Shown in pieces: positions 23,851 to 35,965 of a DNA stretch of 64,000 nt; positions within the stretch are counted from its first letter, which is position 1; the number at the start of each line of letters is the position of its first letter. The position numbers were made by a program, and so were the translations under genes. Where the stretch lies: positions 11,137,001 through 11,201,000 of the forward strand of contig CM043969.1 in NCBI GenBank assembly GCA_014529385.2. Direction: 5' to 3'. This DNA is from Adiantum capillus-veneris. Its lineage: Eukaryota; Streptophyta; Polypodiopsida; Polypodiales; Pteridaceae. The notes under the pieces are model-generated. The model ran no database searches and was not told the origin of the DNA. It was given only the letters and a program-made list of their open reading frames with translations.

Positions 23851-24516
23851 TTTTCCTAAATTCATGGACAATTTCAATAAGCACTTGAAGCTAGAGTCGT
23901 GCTTATGAAGGCCATTTGAAAACCATAGTTTGAGAAGTCTATGCTAGAAGAGCTTGAAAATGTAAAACACACAATATAGAGATACTTCAAGCTACCCCTA
24001 AAGTCTTTCGAGAGACTCAAGATTAATAAATTTAGAGCTTAGGTAGAGTATTACCTCAAGGTTACTTTTGAGAAGATTAGTTAAAGCTTCTATTTCATTT
24101 TATTTGCCTATGTGCCAAATCTCAATTCCATTAGAGCCCACCAACTTGTAACTTGTAAGAGACTACAATATATAGACCACCTTGTAAATCTCTCTCTTTT
24201 ACTCTCTTAGAAGGAATCAAGTATTGGCACAAGGAAATTCTTCTTGATTTGTTATAAAGCAACACAATTATATTAACATGATGTTAAGTTTTGATGGTAC
24301 AAGTCCATGGTGGGAATTCCATCAAGGTTTATTCCTATCTATCATTTAGAGATTGGCCTCTACTATATTATACCTTTTACATACAATATAGCCAAAGCAA
24401 AAAGCAATTTACACTTAAAATGTTACAAATCTAATTTAAGTCACCAAAAATCTCAATATATGGTAGAGATAGAGTGCTCTTGCATGACAAAAAAAAAGAG
24501 CCCAAATTGCTTCTTA

Positions 24517-24520
24517 TTAA
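24517..24520. other. TTAA flank of TIR element 1
   Basis: TTAA lies immediately outside the terminal CACTAG. The opposite flank at 25835-25838 is TCAA, one change from TTAA. Confidence 0.5.
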
Positions 24521-25834
24521 CACTAGTTTGGTACCAAAACAGGACACTTTAAGTGTCCTTTTTTAACAAATTTATATTAAATGCTACTTGCATTAGACGG
24601 TTTATTTAAGAAAAACCTCTTGATATGCTTAAATATGTTAGGTAGAGGGTCTTTTGAAAATATAACCTTGCATTTTAGAATCTATCATGATCAAGAACTA
24701 TACTCATCAAGTTGACCCTCGTAAGACTACGATTGACACGTTGAAGAAATCGTCTTTATAAGCTCAAGAAAAAATGAAGTGACCTTGTAGAAAATTTTAG
24801 GTGACTCTTCCACAATTTTGCTATAGATAATTGAAAGTTTCATGTGCAAAAAAAATGACATGGAGTATATAAAATAATGGAAAGTTCCATGTGTTTGATA
24901 TGGTCATTTCAAGCATATCGTTGTATACAAAGAAAAATATGTTTTTGATGTACTTGTGAGTTTTAGAAAGTGATACATTGCTTGCCCTTTCCATTGAGCA
25001 CTCAAGGTGGAAAGTAGGACTTTGGTATGCAACAAGTACTGGATCATTTTAAATATTCAAAACTGCATAAGAGAAAACTTTCATATTTTCATTCTTGAGA
25101 CATAAGCATTCAAAACCTCAAATAATATCAAACTTTCCATATAGATCAACTAAATGTATCAAAGTATGTGGTACATATACAATTGGGGTACCTAAAACCT
25201 TGGTTTCAATGTTATTATGGAAAACTCAAGATTTTTAAGAGTTTTTGCACGATAAGAAATTCAAGATAGAGTTCAAGCAACGAGATTTACTTGAGTTAGG
25301 GAGCACAAAAAATATGTAGTTTCTTGGTTTAAACATATAAAGTCATTTGTAGTTGTCAAATTGCACTAGAATAGTACCAATTTCATGAGGAGACCTTTGG
25401 AAGACCAAAATTATGCTCTTATTCAACACGTACTCAAGTATGAAATTATGTCTATAGCTTACATGTGACTTGAAAACTTATCTTTGAAGTGCATTCCATT
25501 GTTTTGTAACACTAAATGCTAACACTTGGATTTTATAAACATAAAAAAGGCCATCTCTACAAAAAGATATAATAAATTTTATGATTGTTTTGGCAAAACA
25601 GCTTGAAATTTTACTAAAATTTATGTCTTAGAACCTACGAGAATTCTCTCCATACAGATTGTATTTTGATATGGAGAAAAATCCAGTGTTTTCTCTTCCT
25701 CATAACCAATCTATGGTAGAAGCAAGGTGTAAAAAACTTCTTTCTAGCTTGACAAATAAAGTGCCAAAACATGATAGAAAAACAGGACACTTTAGTGTCT
25801 CAGAACACTTAAGTGTCCAATTACAGAACTAGTG
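24521..25834. mobile_element. TIR element 1 (CACTAG ends, ~1.31 kb, no ORF)
   Basis: The left end reads CACTAGTTTGGTACC and the right end, on the opposite strand, CACTAGTTCTGTA. Just inside each end is a palindromic block: AGGACACTTTAAGTGTCC at about 24543 and GGACACTTTAGTGTC at about 25784, with AACACTTAAGTGTCC at about 25804. Terminal inverted repeats, subterminal palindromes, similar length and TTAA-like flanks match element 2. No transposase is encoded. The class is uncertain: TTAA suggests piggyBac-like targeting, whereas CACTA elements start with similar letters but make 3-bp duplications. Confidence 0.5.
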
Positions 25835-27856
25835 TCAAGATATGGTCATGAAGAGTATACAAGGGGCGGTGTAGTCATAGCAATTGTATCCATTCCATGA
25901 CATAGTGTACTCATGGTAGCCTATTACATAAAACTATCTCTAGTGGGGGTGTTCCATGATAGGAAAGAATGCCTTACTCATGGAAGCCTTTTTTATTTTA
26001 CTACCAAGGATCCCTCCATGTTAGCATAATGGTTGTTGTGGTGAGAGATGCATTAAATTATACAATGAAATTTCTTGAGGAGAGATTTGTGCTACCAGAA
26101 GCGAGTCATTGTTGAGGGTACCATTGTAGCATAGCTCCAATGACCGACAATAGTTGTCAATCCGGAAGGATGAGCTACCCGGCTAGGGCATGGAAACACT
26201 CACTGATTAGTGAGCTAATCATGGCAACACAAATGACAACTCTATTAGATGGGCTTCTTCAATCAAACCTACATGCACACATGAAGAATAGAGGGAAGTC
26301 ACACAAGATTAGATCGGGATTAGCCACTAATTAGTTACTATCTAGCTAATCAAAACATCATTAGCAAACATAGAAAGTATGAGAGAGACATAGTGAAAGA
26401 GAATTAAGCATTGATTAGTGTTAATCAAGTCAAATGAGAAAGGAGAAGCTCAAGGACTCCATAGCCACACACATCATGAGCTCCCATCAAAGAGTGGTTT
26501 CAACAAATGAGGCTCATAACCCCAATTTCATCTACACACAGCCTTATATACCTAGGGTAAAAATATGCAATGTTCGAGCTTCAAAGGCCTTTAGGGCTCC
26601 ACAACTTACTGAATCTACAACCTAGGTACACTAATTGACCTATTCTTTACAGTTTGGAACTCTCATTGAGCCTATAACACATTACAAATATTTTAATGGC
26701 TTGAAATGAATTGAGAGATTATAATACATGGTCATTTTGAAAAATGTGAAAAATTGTGTAACTCCAATCTTTATAGCTTCTTCGTATTGATCTTCGATGT
26801 CCATCCGTAAGGCTTGGACCTTTAGCAGCTTCTATTAACTGACGTCGGCTCACTTAACATTCCACTCTTTCGATTTTAGTGTCTGTCCTTTGGCATTGTC
26901 GAAAAGTGTCCATGGAGGTTGTGGAAGGTTTTTGATTGGTTGTTTATGGATGTCTTCAATGTCAATGAATTTGTTGATGAGGTTCATTTCACTGTAGCAT
27001 CTTCAATGGTCCAAATATGTTTTTGATGTGAGAGATGATATTGCATTTGTCCGTTGTAGAAACATAATGGTGAGGCTTTCTTTATTTATTAATAATGGTA
27101 AGGATCTAAATTTGGGTCTAATACCTAGATGACCAAAGGAGAAACAAAACCAGTGGAAAAAAAGGGCCTTTGGGATACACACATTATTTGAGTACTTATT
27201 AGCATGGAAAATATTAATAAAGTACTGAAGGGATTATTTGCTGATGGGTATGGAAATAAAAGGACAACAAATATGAGAGTAGCATGATGGAACATTGGTT
27301 TGCCTATTGTAGTCTGCTCAAGGTGCATATGTGGAAACAAAAAAGAGGGTCTAATTCATATGTCCAATGATGGGAGATCCTATATATGCATACACTCAAA
27401 TGCATTGAAAACAATATGTTATGCCAGAAATATTTTTGACGGGTTCTTCAGAAAGAAGGTGTAGCTATAAAATCATATGACGTGGATTTACAAGCTATAA
27501 CCCCTTTAAGAAGGGTTTTTACTATCAAGGATATGTGCTCTCACCTTACGGTGAACTATGCGTGAGTGTTGGACTCTACATCACTTCACCATGATTAAGT
27601 TAGTAGAGTTTGACTCTTATCTCATCCAGCATGAGCGACACAACTTAGATATGCTCAACTCTTCCAGCTTGAGCGTAAGCCTAATAACTACGACTCTTAG
27701 CACAAAGTTCAATATGACTTGAAGCTTGGAGCTAACGCTTTACTCATTTTTTGGCTCAACGGCCCAACTCTGACTGTGCCAAAGAGTGTTTTTTGCACCG
27801 TGGCGACATGAATTTTTACATTCTTGAGCTTACTACAAAAATTTTGTCAGGTAAAA
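25835..27856. other. No gene seen
   Basis: About 2 kb of AT-rich DNA between the two TIR elements. No convincing reading frame, domain or larger repeat was recognised; frames at 26140-26334, 26434-26625 and 27340-27125 look random. Confidence 0.6.
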
Positions 27857-27860
27857 TTAA

Positions 27861-29152
27861 CACTAGAATGGTAACCTAACAGGACATAAAAGTGTCCTTT
27901 CAGGGTTTTGGAAAAAAATTCCAAAACCATAGTAGATCCACTCATTTTGAAAAATCCTTTCATGAGCTTATAGTTCAATAACTACTACAAATGGAAAAAA
28001 TGAGAAACTTGTAATTTTTCTCATCCCTTGGTCACTACAAGCCTCCAAAGTTGATGGACCAGTGCATTTTGCCCAAAACAACAATTTCTTAAGGTTGATT
28101 GCATATAAATAAGAGTGAAGATTTTTGTAGGACATGAGATAAAATGCCCCGTTAACTTCAATGGGTTGGTGACCAAAACATATGGTTGCTTTTACCTCAC
28201 TAATTTTTTTTTGGGCAAAAAAAAAGGTACAAAAAAGTTGCATTTTTGCCATTCTGCGGACCTATCATCAACGTTTCTTTAGTCACGCTCAATATAGATA
28301 CTATATACATGTTTTCTTAGTTCCCTTTGGGCCTCTGGATTCAAAAGGATCCATGGAGCATGTCAAAAGGATAATGGATCTCTTACAATTGGAACCTTGG
28401 GGGCAATGATAAAGTGCTAAATACAGCAAACATGAAAAAACTGGGTTTAGCATTATGACCTCTAGCCAAGTTTGTAGTCTATGATTAGATATGGTCACTA
28501 CCTACAAAATACACACAATTGGCCTAAGAAACTAGCAATATTGAGAAAGTTATACTTACTACTTTAAAATGTATCATATTCTTCAGCAATCAAAAAACTC
28601 AACCATCATCATATACTATTCTATATAGCATATTAGGTCCCCCAAAACTCAAGGAAGATTAGCTTTATGTTATACATTACACTTACACAATCAAAATTGA
28701 ATTTGGATATCAAGAAAGCCACCAAAAAAATCATAAAAGTGCTGGATTATGCAATTCTTGTAAATTGGTCATAACTTTCAATTTTAACACTTAGCTCTCT
28801 CTACAAGCATCAAAACATGTTGAGAACTATGAAGGCCTAACCTCTAGCCATCTAAACCTCACAAACATGACGTTTAGAGTGGTATAGTTGCCAAAAATTG
28901 AAAAAAAGCCAAAAACAGGACCCGTTTTTTCACACAGTTTAGGTTCAAGAATGTTGTGCAAGAGTAAGGTTAATGGTGAGATCGATACTAAAAAAGAAAT
29001 GCAAAGTTTTTTTCAGCTCATAAGGCAACTTTGTGGATATATAGCACCTAGAAATTCATTTTCATACTCTTCAAATAATTCAAGCAAAATGGTCACTTAA
29101 CAGGACACAAAAGAGTCCAAGGACATAAAAGTGTCCTGCTACCATTCTAGTG
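27861..29152. mobile_element. TIR element 2 (CACTAGAATGGTA ends, ~1.29 kb, no ORF)
   Basis: The left end CACTAGAATGGTAAC and right end (opposite strand) CACTAGAATGGTAGC share 13 perfect terminal bases. TTAA flanks both sides (27857-27860 and 29153-29156). Subterminal AGGACATAAAAGTGTCCT occurs at about 27880 and, in the same orientation, at about 29120. The interior lacks a transposase. The relation to element 1 rests on the ends and subterminal palindromes; the interiors do not look alike by eye. Confidence 0.6.
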
Positions 29153-29159
29153 TTAAGCT

Positions 29160-32100
29160 TGAATCCTCAAAGAGAGGATTATTGAAGGACCAATTTGGCA
29201 TTGAAGGTTTCTCTTGCCATACCTGTTTTATCTTGGAACCTGTAGCTTTGTTGGTTGAGTTGTCCTTCTTTGTCAATGAAGACTCCATTGTCCATTTGGC
29301 TCTCCAGTTAGGCTTGTCGAAAGGAGTCTTTGAGGTTTTTGTAAGCCTCTGTTGAGTGTCAGCATTTGGCTTTTGACTCAGAGTATTGGAAGACTTAGGA
29401 ATCCAAATCTCTTGATGAACTTTGTAACTCATTTGTTGACTTTGCTTAGCTCTAGGTCTTGTTAAGCTTTTGAGATCTTCATGCATCTTATCTATAAGTG
29501 CAGTTGGTCTTTGGATGACTAGTTGCCAGACCTTCATATAACCTATGTAGAACCTTTGTGCAAGAGGAAGAATCCTTGAAATCCATCTATATTCTTTATT
29601 CTCTTGAGAGTTGTGGTAGACTTGAGTAGCATTCGATGTTGTTCTATTGTTGAACCGCTTCTTAGGTATCCTAGGATGTTGTCAAGGTTGATAACTAGCG
29701 GGCCTTCATTCTTGGAAGAGTCTTGATTCCACTTCATATGCCCTAACCTTCTGTTTTGGTACCCATATCTGTCGATTATCTCTATAGTACTCTTGTTTCT
29801 CTAAGCTCCAATGTGATGCTATCCATCCCTTGTGTTTGTCTTTCCGTGATGATTTCTCGTCTTTAATCCAGATTGGATCACTAAATTTGACTAAACAAAT
29901 TCTTGCTTGATTTTATTTTGATTTCTTGAGTACTTGGGCTGATAAGCTTTTGATTTTCAGGATGGATCTCTAGAGGTTTTGTTTGGGTCAGCAATTGACT
30001 TGAAGTTTTGAAAGTCTGACTTGCCTGAAGAAGCTGATCCATGAGGGTTCTTTGATGTAAAGGAATATTATGTCACGCCTTTTGTGGTAGTTGGTGGAAG
30101 GTCCACTTTAGCTTTACCTTTGTCTTTAATTCCTGTGACTTTTGTATCTCTGAATCTAACATTAATGATACTTGTATTTGTTGCTTGCTACCATTTGGAA
30201 AGTAGAGCAATAGCACTGTATCTTCTTTGTAGGCCTTGTGCTAGTCTAACCACTGATGTCCAAGGATGACATCTGCATGCATGCCTTTTGAAGAATTTAC
30301 TTGAAACTTTACCTGCTCTTCATGCTTCTAGTCTATGCTAAGAGTAGCAACCATTTCTTCTTAACTCGCCCTCATATCTAGCATTGCTTTACTGTCCTGT
30401 TTGCTTGGAGTAATCTCAAGTATTATTTGGATTTTTTCTAAAATCATATCGTACTTTTCTTCTTTATCCAATAGAGCATTGCATCTGACAATTGATCCAT
30501 TTGTCTTACTGAGAAATATATATATATATATATCCTTGTTGGATGTCCTATTGAAGATCCATGTCTTGCTTTTGCCATGGTCTCATCCTGATCTAGCTCT
30601 CTCTGTATGGAAGGCGACTTGAGACTCTATTTTCCCATCTGACGTACATCAGTTGATTAAGTTGGCAATGAGTGATTGATTTTTGGACTTCCTATTGCTT
30701 CCTCGGTGTGTGCAACCTCGATATTCTTAAATTCTGGCTTTGGTTTCTCTTTGCTCTGTTTGGTATGCACTTGCTATTGCTTGATCTTCTTTAATCCCTT
30801 CTAAAGTTATGTTGGGTGGAGATTATTCATCTTCAATAAGATTTTCCTTGATATCGGTCTAGGACTTTGTGCTTTCTTCCACAAGTGAACAGTCCCGGTC
30901 TTCATTTTTTGTTGTCTTGATGACTACATTTTGGGTCATTCGCATTCCCAATATGATGTTGTCTGGTACATATTTTGTTGTAATCACATGAAATTGGGCT
31001 ATGATGATCTCTGACCCTATTTGAATGGCGATGGAAATGATTCCCCAGGATTCTGCTCGTTTGTTTGTAGATATGCTGATGAATTCAAAAGCATCTTCCA
31101 GCTATTGGCCACAATTTTCTCCAAGTGCAAAAAGACATGAGGTTCTTGTCTAGATGAAAATCTAGCTTTACTTCGATTGAGAGGTTTTCTTTGTGCTAAC
31201 CAAGTAATTTTGCACTTGATCCTCTCAGGATTTCTTTTTGAATTGACTAATTTTGTTGTGGTTGTGTCCTTGGGTTGAACTTTTTCTACATCTTCTTTGC
31301 TTTGACCACTTGCTTCAATCGATGTTGATTCGGTTGGCTGCAATGTTGCACCTTTTGCTTTCAACTGTTGAGTATTATCTGCCTACATCTGAGTAACCTT
31401 TGATTTTAAAAAAATCCATTGTCCTTTTTGAAACAATCTGTCTTTTCAGAGGAGATTTTGGTGGTGATCTATGTGTAGCTTTTTGATCTTTAGCTTTTGT
31501 TGATTTTGTATTTTTTGTCACATGTGATGGAAACTTGAGACTTTGCATCATCTTGAAATAATCTTTGACTAAATTCTTACCATTTGTAGGGGTTTGTACA
31601 AGGCCATGAACTTGCTAAAACTCATTGCTAGGTGTACATATATGAGCTTGGTCACATGTAGTTGCTTGAACAATATTGGATTGGTCGGATTTTGACTTTG
31701 ACTTGTGGAGATCAGCTAAAACTTTTGTCCTTGATGATCTTCATAGAAGCCTTTGTCATCAGATTCTGGTGTAATATGGGTCAATTGGAAACTTCCAATA
31801 ACCATATGATCTTTCAATGGTTTCTGTCTACTGACTAGAGGCTCTAGGGATTCGAACTAGTGTTACATTTTTTGATACAAGTGTGGATATTGATGGGTTT
31901 GCAGCTCCCCCCTTCCTAGGGTGGTCACTAAAGCTTTCTCTATGATGAGTGTTCAAACTATTTGGCTTTGGTTTGGTCTCACCTTTTGGGACTGTGAAGG
32001 AAGACTACATGTAGCACTATTGATGTTTGGTATCTATAAAGCTTCTGCATAGTTTTCGATGTATCTCCATGAAACATGACATATGATCCCCCAAGTCAAT

Positions 32101-32400
32101 CTGTAGATAGCATTAACTTCACCCTAATATTGTCTATCCCATGGGTCTCCTATGATATGAGCCTTTGTGGTTTCAGGATTCAAGGCATCATAGAGTTTAG
32201 ATTCTCGTCTATACCTATGAGTATTTTGGTCAAAGTATATGCTGGTATGGTCACAAGATCCAAGCTTGATTTTTGATGGGGAAGAGTTTGGATCTGAACA
32301 GATTTCTTTGTTTACTAAGGTAATATCATTTAGCTCTAGAGAGGATGGGCTATAATAGATTCTTTCTTTAGAGATAAACCATGTCATAAAATCTGATATC
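29160..32400 (-). pseudogene. Heavily decayed retroelement with protease remnant
   Basis: Minus-strand protein-like pieces appear throughout, in changing frames and with many stops. The most informative is 30400-30243: KAMLDMRAS (a plausible descendant of an aspartic protease D-T/S-G-A loop), then EEQVKFQVNSSKGMHADVIL and GHQWLD, which matches the DVILGxxWL block after retroviral-type proteases. Lys/Gln/Ser-rich pieces with IWVPK and IWIPK motifs lie at 29890-29160, and a basic piece at 31364-31017. No RT was recognised. The family is undetermined and the limits are approximate. Confidence 0.35.
30243..30400 (-). pseudogene. Aspartic-protease-like segment
   Basis: In one minus-strand frame with interspersed stops: LDMRAS, then VATLSID, then FQVNSSKGMHADVILGHQWL. 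The spacing between the active-site-like loop and the hydrophobic ILGxxWL block is about right for a gypsy or pararetroviral type protease. The catalytic Asp remains but the Gly of the loop is lost, so it would be inactive. Confidence 0.4.
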
Positions 32401-32600
32401 TAACTAACCCAAATGATTTTCTCATATTGAACTAGTCATTTAATGTGGGGAAATAAAGGGAAACAAGAGTTAGAGTATAGACATGTGCTTTTATGTCTAT
32501 CTCAGCATGGGACCAAAGGGAGAGAAGGCAACAGATCCGAAAGGGAGATGGTGTATCAAAGAGTAATGACCAGATAATGGCTTGTGGTGTTCCAAAGTCA

Positions 32601-32768
32601 AACATAATCCCTACAAAGGAGGGGGTGAGCCCTAAAGCTAGGGTCATGGGAGAGAACACACACACACACTCTCTCTCTCAAGGCAAACATAATCCCTACA
32701 AAGGAGGGGGCGATCCCTAAAGCTACGGTCATGGGAGAGAACACACACACTCTCTCTCTCAAGGCAAG
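32601..32768. repeat. 85-bp tandem duplication
   Basis: Two copies start at 32601 and 32686 (AACATAATCCCTACAAAGGA). Each ends in a CA run followed by CTCTCTCTC. Minor substitutions separate them. Confidence 0.9.
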
Positions 32769-33600
32769 CCCAAGACTCAAAAGGTAATAAAGACACATGT
32801 CAAGCACCTACACATGTTGCCCTCATGTAGTGCCTAAATCCTATTGGTTAGCCTCTAAAGGGGTCCAATGAAAATTTAGTTCAATTAATTATTTTTTGCA
32901 AGAATTATTCAAGTCCTCTCTCTCAAAGGGAGAAGGAGGACACTTGTCCAAATGCTACCCTTGTTGCTTGTTATGACTTAATCATGTGATTTGCCACCAG
33001 GCCTGGGGAGGTCCAATGATTTTCAAGCTAGAGCTAGGAAGAGGGGTCGACCCAAGCAAGGAGGGGGGAAGCTTGACCATATACTCTCTCTCTCTCACAC
33101 TCACACACACACACACACACACTCATTTTCATAGTGTGTTGTGAAAGAAATCCATCTCTTTCTCCAATCTTGAGAAGCTAAGAGCCTACACCAACAACTC
33201 TTGGCTATGGAATGCAAATCCAACCAAGATCCATTCTTCAAAGTGCAAGCTTGCCAACTTCTTCATCTCCATTACTATGCTATGCTAAGCTACAAGAGTA
33301 ATACAAGTGAGGAGACTATTTCTTTCCTGTATGTTACTTCTTCTTCCTCTTCCCTTCCCTCACTCCCTGCTAGCTCTCTGCACCTTTGAAGGTATTTGAG
33401 GTCTTGTGATTGAGGCTGGAGATATGTTAATGCTTTTGCAAGTTAATTAAGGGCATAATTTTGGTGTATGAATTCTACCATCTTCATTGCACCAACGAGG
33501 TCTCAAGAAACACAATCTTGTATTGTACCAAATCTCTCTTTATGGGGGAATCTATAATACAAAAGCCTTTTGGAGGGGGGGCCAGGCGGTTGGGTAGGTT
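32769..33600. other. No gene seen; mixed CT/CA microsatellite
   Basis: A compound CT then CA tract lies at about 33080-33122. The 33201-33389 frame has no recognised features. The stretch resembles 5' leader or LTR sequence but nothing defines it. Confidence 0.5.
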
Positions 33601-33619
33601 GTTTTGACATATGAGTGTC

Positions 33620-33992
33620 CACAAGTGGTTTTTGTTTCATGCTCGGTAGGTCATGCATATCATGGTTGGACAATCTTCACAACTACGGTTGGGTGTGTAT
33701 GGCTCAGACGCCTTATGGTTGATTTGGGTATTGGATAATAGGACACTGCCAACATCATCTACATTTGCAGTCAGAGCGCATTGGCAATTGTGAGGAACTT
33801 AGTTTTTCATGATTGCACAAAGCACATTAGGTTCATTATCACTATGTCAAGGAGAGACTCTTAGAAGGAGAGATCATCTTGGCTTATGTGCCAACACATG
33901 ACGACCTTGTAGGTTTGTTCACAAAGGCATTGCCTCGTGATAAGTTCGAAGCTTTCTACAAAGCTTTGGTCTTATTCCCCTTTGTGGATTGA
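33620..33992 (+). pseudogene. Copia-3 RNase H, 3' end of pol
   Basis: Across frames on the plus strand: RVSTSGFCFMLGRSCISW at about 33615-33670, SALAIVRNLVFHDCTKHI near 33775-33830, and a clean end LVGLFTKALPRDKFEAFYKA then LVLFPFVD with a stop near 33992. This is the standard C-terminus of copia RNase H and is closely related to that of Copia-1. At least two frameshifts are present, and everything upstream of RNase H is missing. Confidence 0.75.
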
Positions 33993-34059
33993 TCATGCAC
34001 TCAGGGCATGTCAATTCCCTATACACTATGTGCCAACTCTTGTTCACCGCATCACTCTC

Positions 34060-34069
34060 GAGGGGAAGT
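34060..34069 (+). other. Polypurine tract of Copia-3
   Basis: GAGGGGAAGT lies immediately before TGTTACC, at the expected position between the end of pol and the 3' LTR. Confidence 0.55.
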
Positions 34070-34296
34070 TGTTACCATACATATGCGGTAGTGATGTGTG
34101 TGAACACACTTAGGACCACCGGGGCATTTTTTCCCTCACTACGAGGTTTTTTTCCCCTTGCATTTTATATACGCCCATCACTCTAGGGCTAACTTATCTT
34201 TCCAGTGTGCACTAAGAAATACTACACTTTGTTGTGTGCCTTGAGCTTCTTCATCTTCTCCAAGCTGTGTGTGTGTTTCTTTGTAACCCTATTTCC

Positions 34297-34383
<87 letters not shown>

Positions 34384-34600
34384 CTTCATCCACATTTACA
34401 TATTGGAGACACACATTCAATTCATTTGTTTACTATTTCAACCTAAATGAGTTTACCCTTAAATTGCTCATTTTTACAAGTTTTTTTTTCACTCTTTTCT
34501 CCTTTTTACTACATATATATGTGAAGTAGAGGTTGTTAATATAGAGTAGAGGTTGATAATGGGACAATAATAACCTTGCACTTCTATCTACATGGCATGA
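34070..34600 (+). repeat. 3' LTR of Copia-3 (end not defined)
   Basis: It opens TGTTACCATACATATGCGG and carries GGGGCATTTTTTCCC and GAGGTTTTTTTCCCC, the same two blocks in the same order as the Copia-1 LTR. A TTTTATATACG TATA-like box follows at about 34165. An AG microsatellite lies inside. The right end was not located. Confidence 0.5.
34300..34383. repeat. (AG)n microsatellite
   Basis: A pure AG tract of about 84 bases within the putative Copia-3 LTR. The frames across it are translated repeat. Confidence 0.98.
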
Positions 34601-35229
34601 ACTTAAGAAGTAATAAATGGAAGAAAAGATGATGTAAGTCAAGCAAGATTCTAGGTATTTTTTGGGGTAGGGGCCAAAATGGTACTCTGGATGCCATAAC
34701 CTTACGTCATAGGTGTGTGAAGATCATGCTAGCTGCAACTTACTTGTCACAAATAGAGACCAAGCTATGAATCAAACCAAATTTTTGACTTCAAGGTGCT
34801 CACTAAGGTTGCACATGGAGTAAGGGCCACTACTACTACTACTATCACACTGCTCAAAAGCTTCACTCCAAAATGGAATGTGCACATCATAATGAGTTCT
34901 TATGATGAACTAGAATAATCAAGGAATCTTGATATTTGTCAATAGTTTGCATGAAAGATTAAATGGATTTATTTTGTTAATGTTTTGAATTAAGATAAGA
35001 CATATTTCCCAAAGATGGTGTGCATTTGACTCATGAAATGGTCAAATGTTGAAGGTTTAATTCTCAATAGGTCCTCAAAAGATAGCCTGATAGCCAAACC
35101 TATAGCAAAAAAAACAAACATTACAATCTCTTTAGAATGGTCCCCCCTTTAGGTGCACTTAATGGAGAATGTTCAAGTTGGGGATTCAACTCCATTGACA
35201 AATAACTATAATAAACAACAAGATCCACA
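34601..35229. other. No gene seen
   Basis: AT-rich sequence without recognised coding, apart from a short CTA/ACT run near 34832. It may include the end of the Copia-3 LTR. Confidence 0.5.
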
Positions 35230-35730
35230 CCATAACTCTAGCTTAATAGGTCTCATCACAGACCTTGGAATGTGGATCCACATGGCTTCATTTCCTAGTA
35301 AAGCAATGCTTTACTATCTTTGAATTAAGATCGAGAGTAGAGGGAACCCTCTTTCGACTTGTGGAAGGCACACCACAAAAATTTAGGCTGAAGTTGAAAT
35401 CTTGTACTTGTAGCGGCGCCTTGCCAACATTGCCCAAAAGGTTGATGGTCCTTTTCTCAACAAAGGTTAATTTGAAGGGAGCTGGTCTAATAGGCTCAAG
35501 ACCTAAGGCTAGCATGGTGAATTTAGGCATAAGATTGATCTCAACACACCATCTATAATCACACCATAGAATTTTCTTCCAAAGATAGATATTGTAAGCC
35601 GTGGACCCTTGTAATCCATCAGGGGATAAACTAGGTAAGAGATCATATAGGACTCATATGGTTGCACAAGGAGATGTCCGCCACTATGGCCTACTACCGG
35701 GTGCAACGATTAAATATCACGAGTATCACT

Positions 35731-35965
35731 TTGAAATGCAAAATCGAGGTGATGCATGCCAAAGAGGGAAACTTGTTGAAATGTGTTCCTAAGAACATTT
35801 TCTACATTGGGTTTGTCATTGAAATGCAAAATCAAGGTGATGCATGTCAAAGAGGGAAACTTGTTGAAATGTGTTCTTAAGAACATTTTCTACATTGGGT
35901 CAAAGAGGGAAACTTGTTGAAATGTGTTCCTAAGAACATTTTCTACATTGGGTTTGTCAATTGTT
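35731..35965. repeat. 88-bp tandem repeat in Gypsy-B
   Basis: Units start at about 35731 and 35819 (TTGAAATGCAAAATCNAGGT). A partial third unit starts near 35901 at CAAAGAGGGAAACTTGTTGA. The repeat is built from Gypsy-B sequence. Confidence 0.85.
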
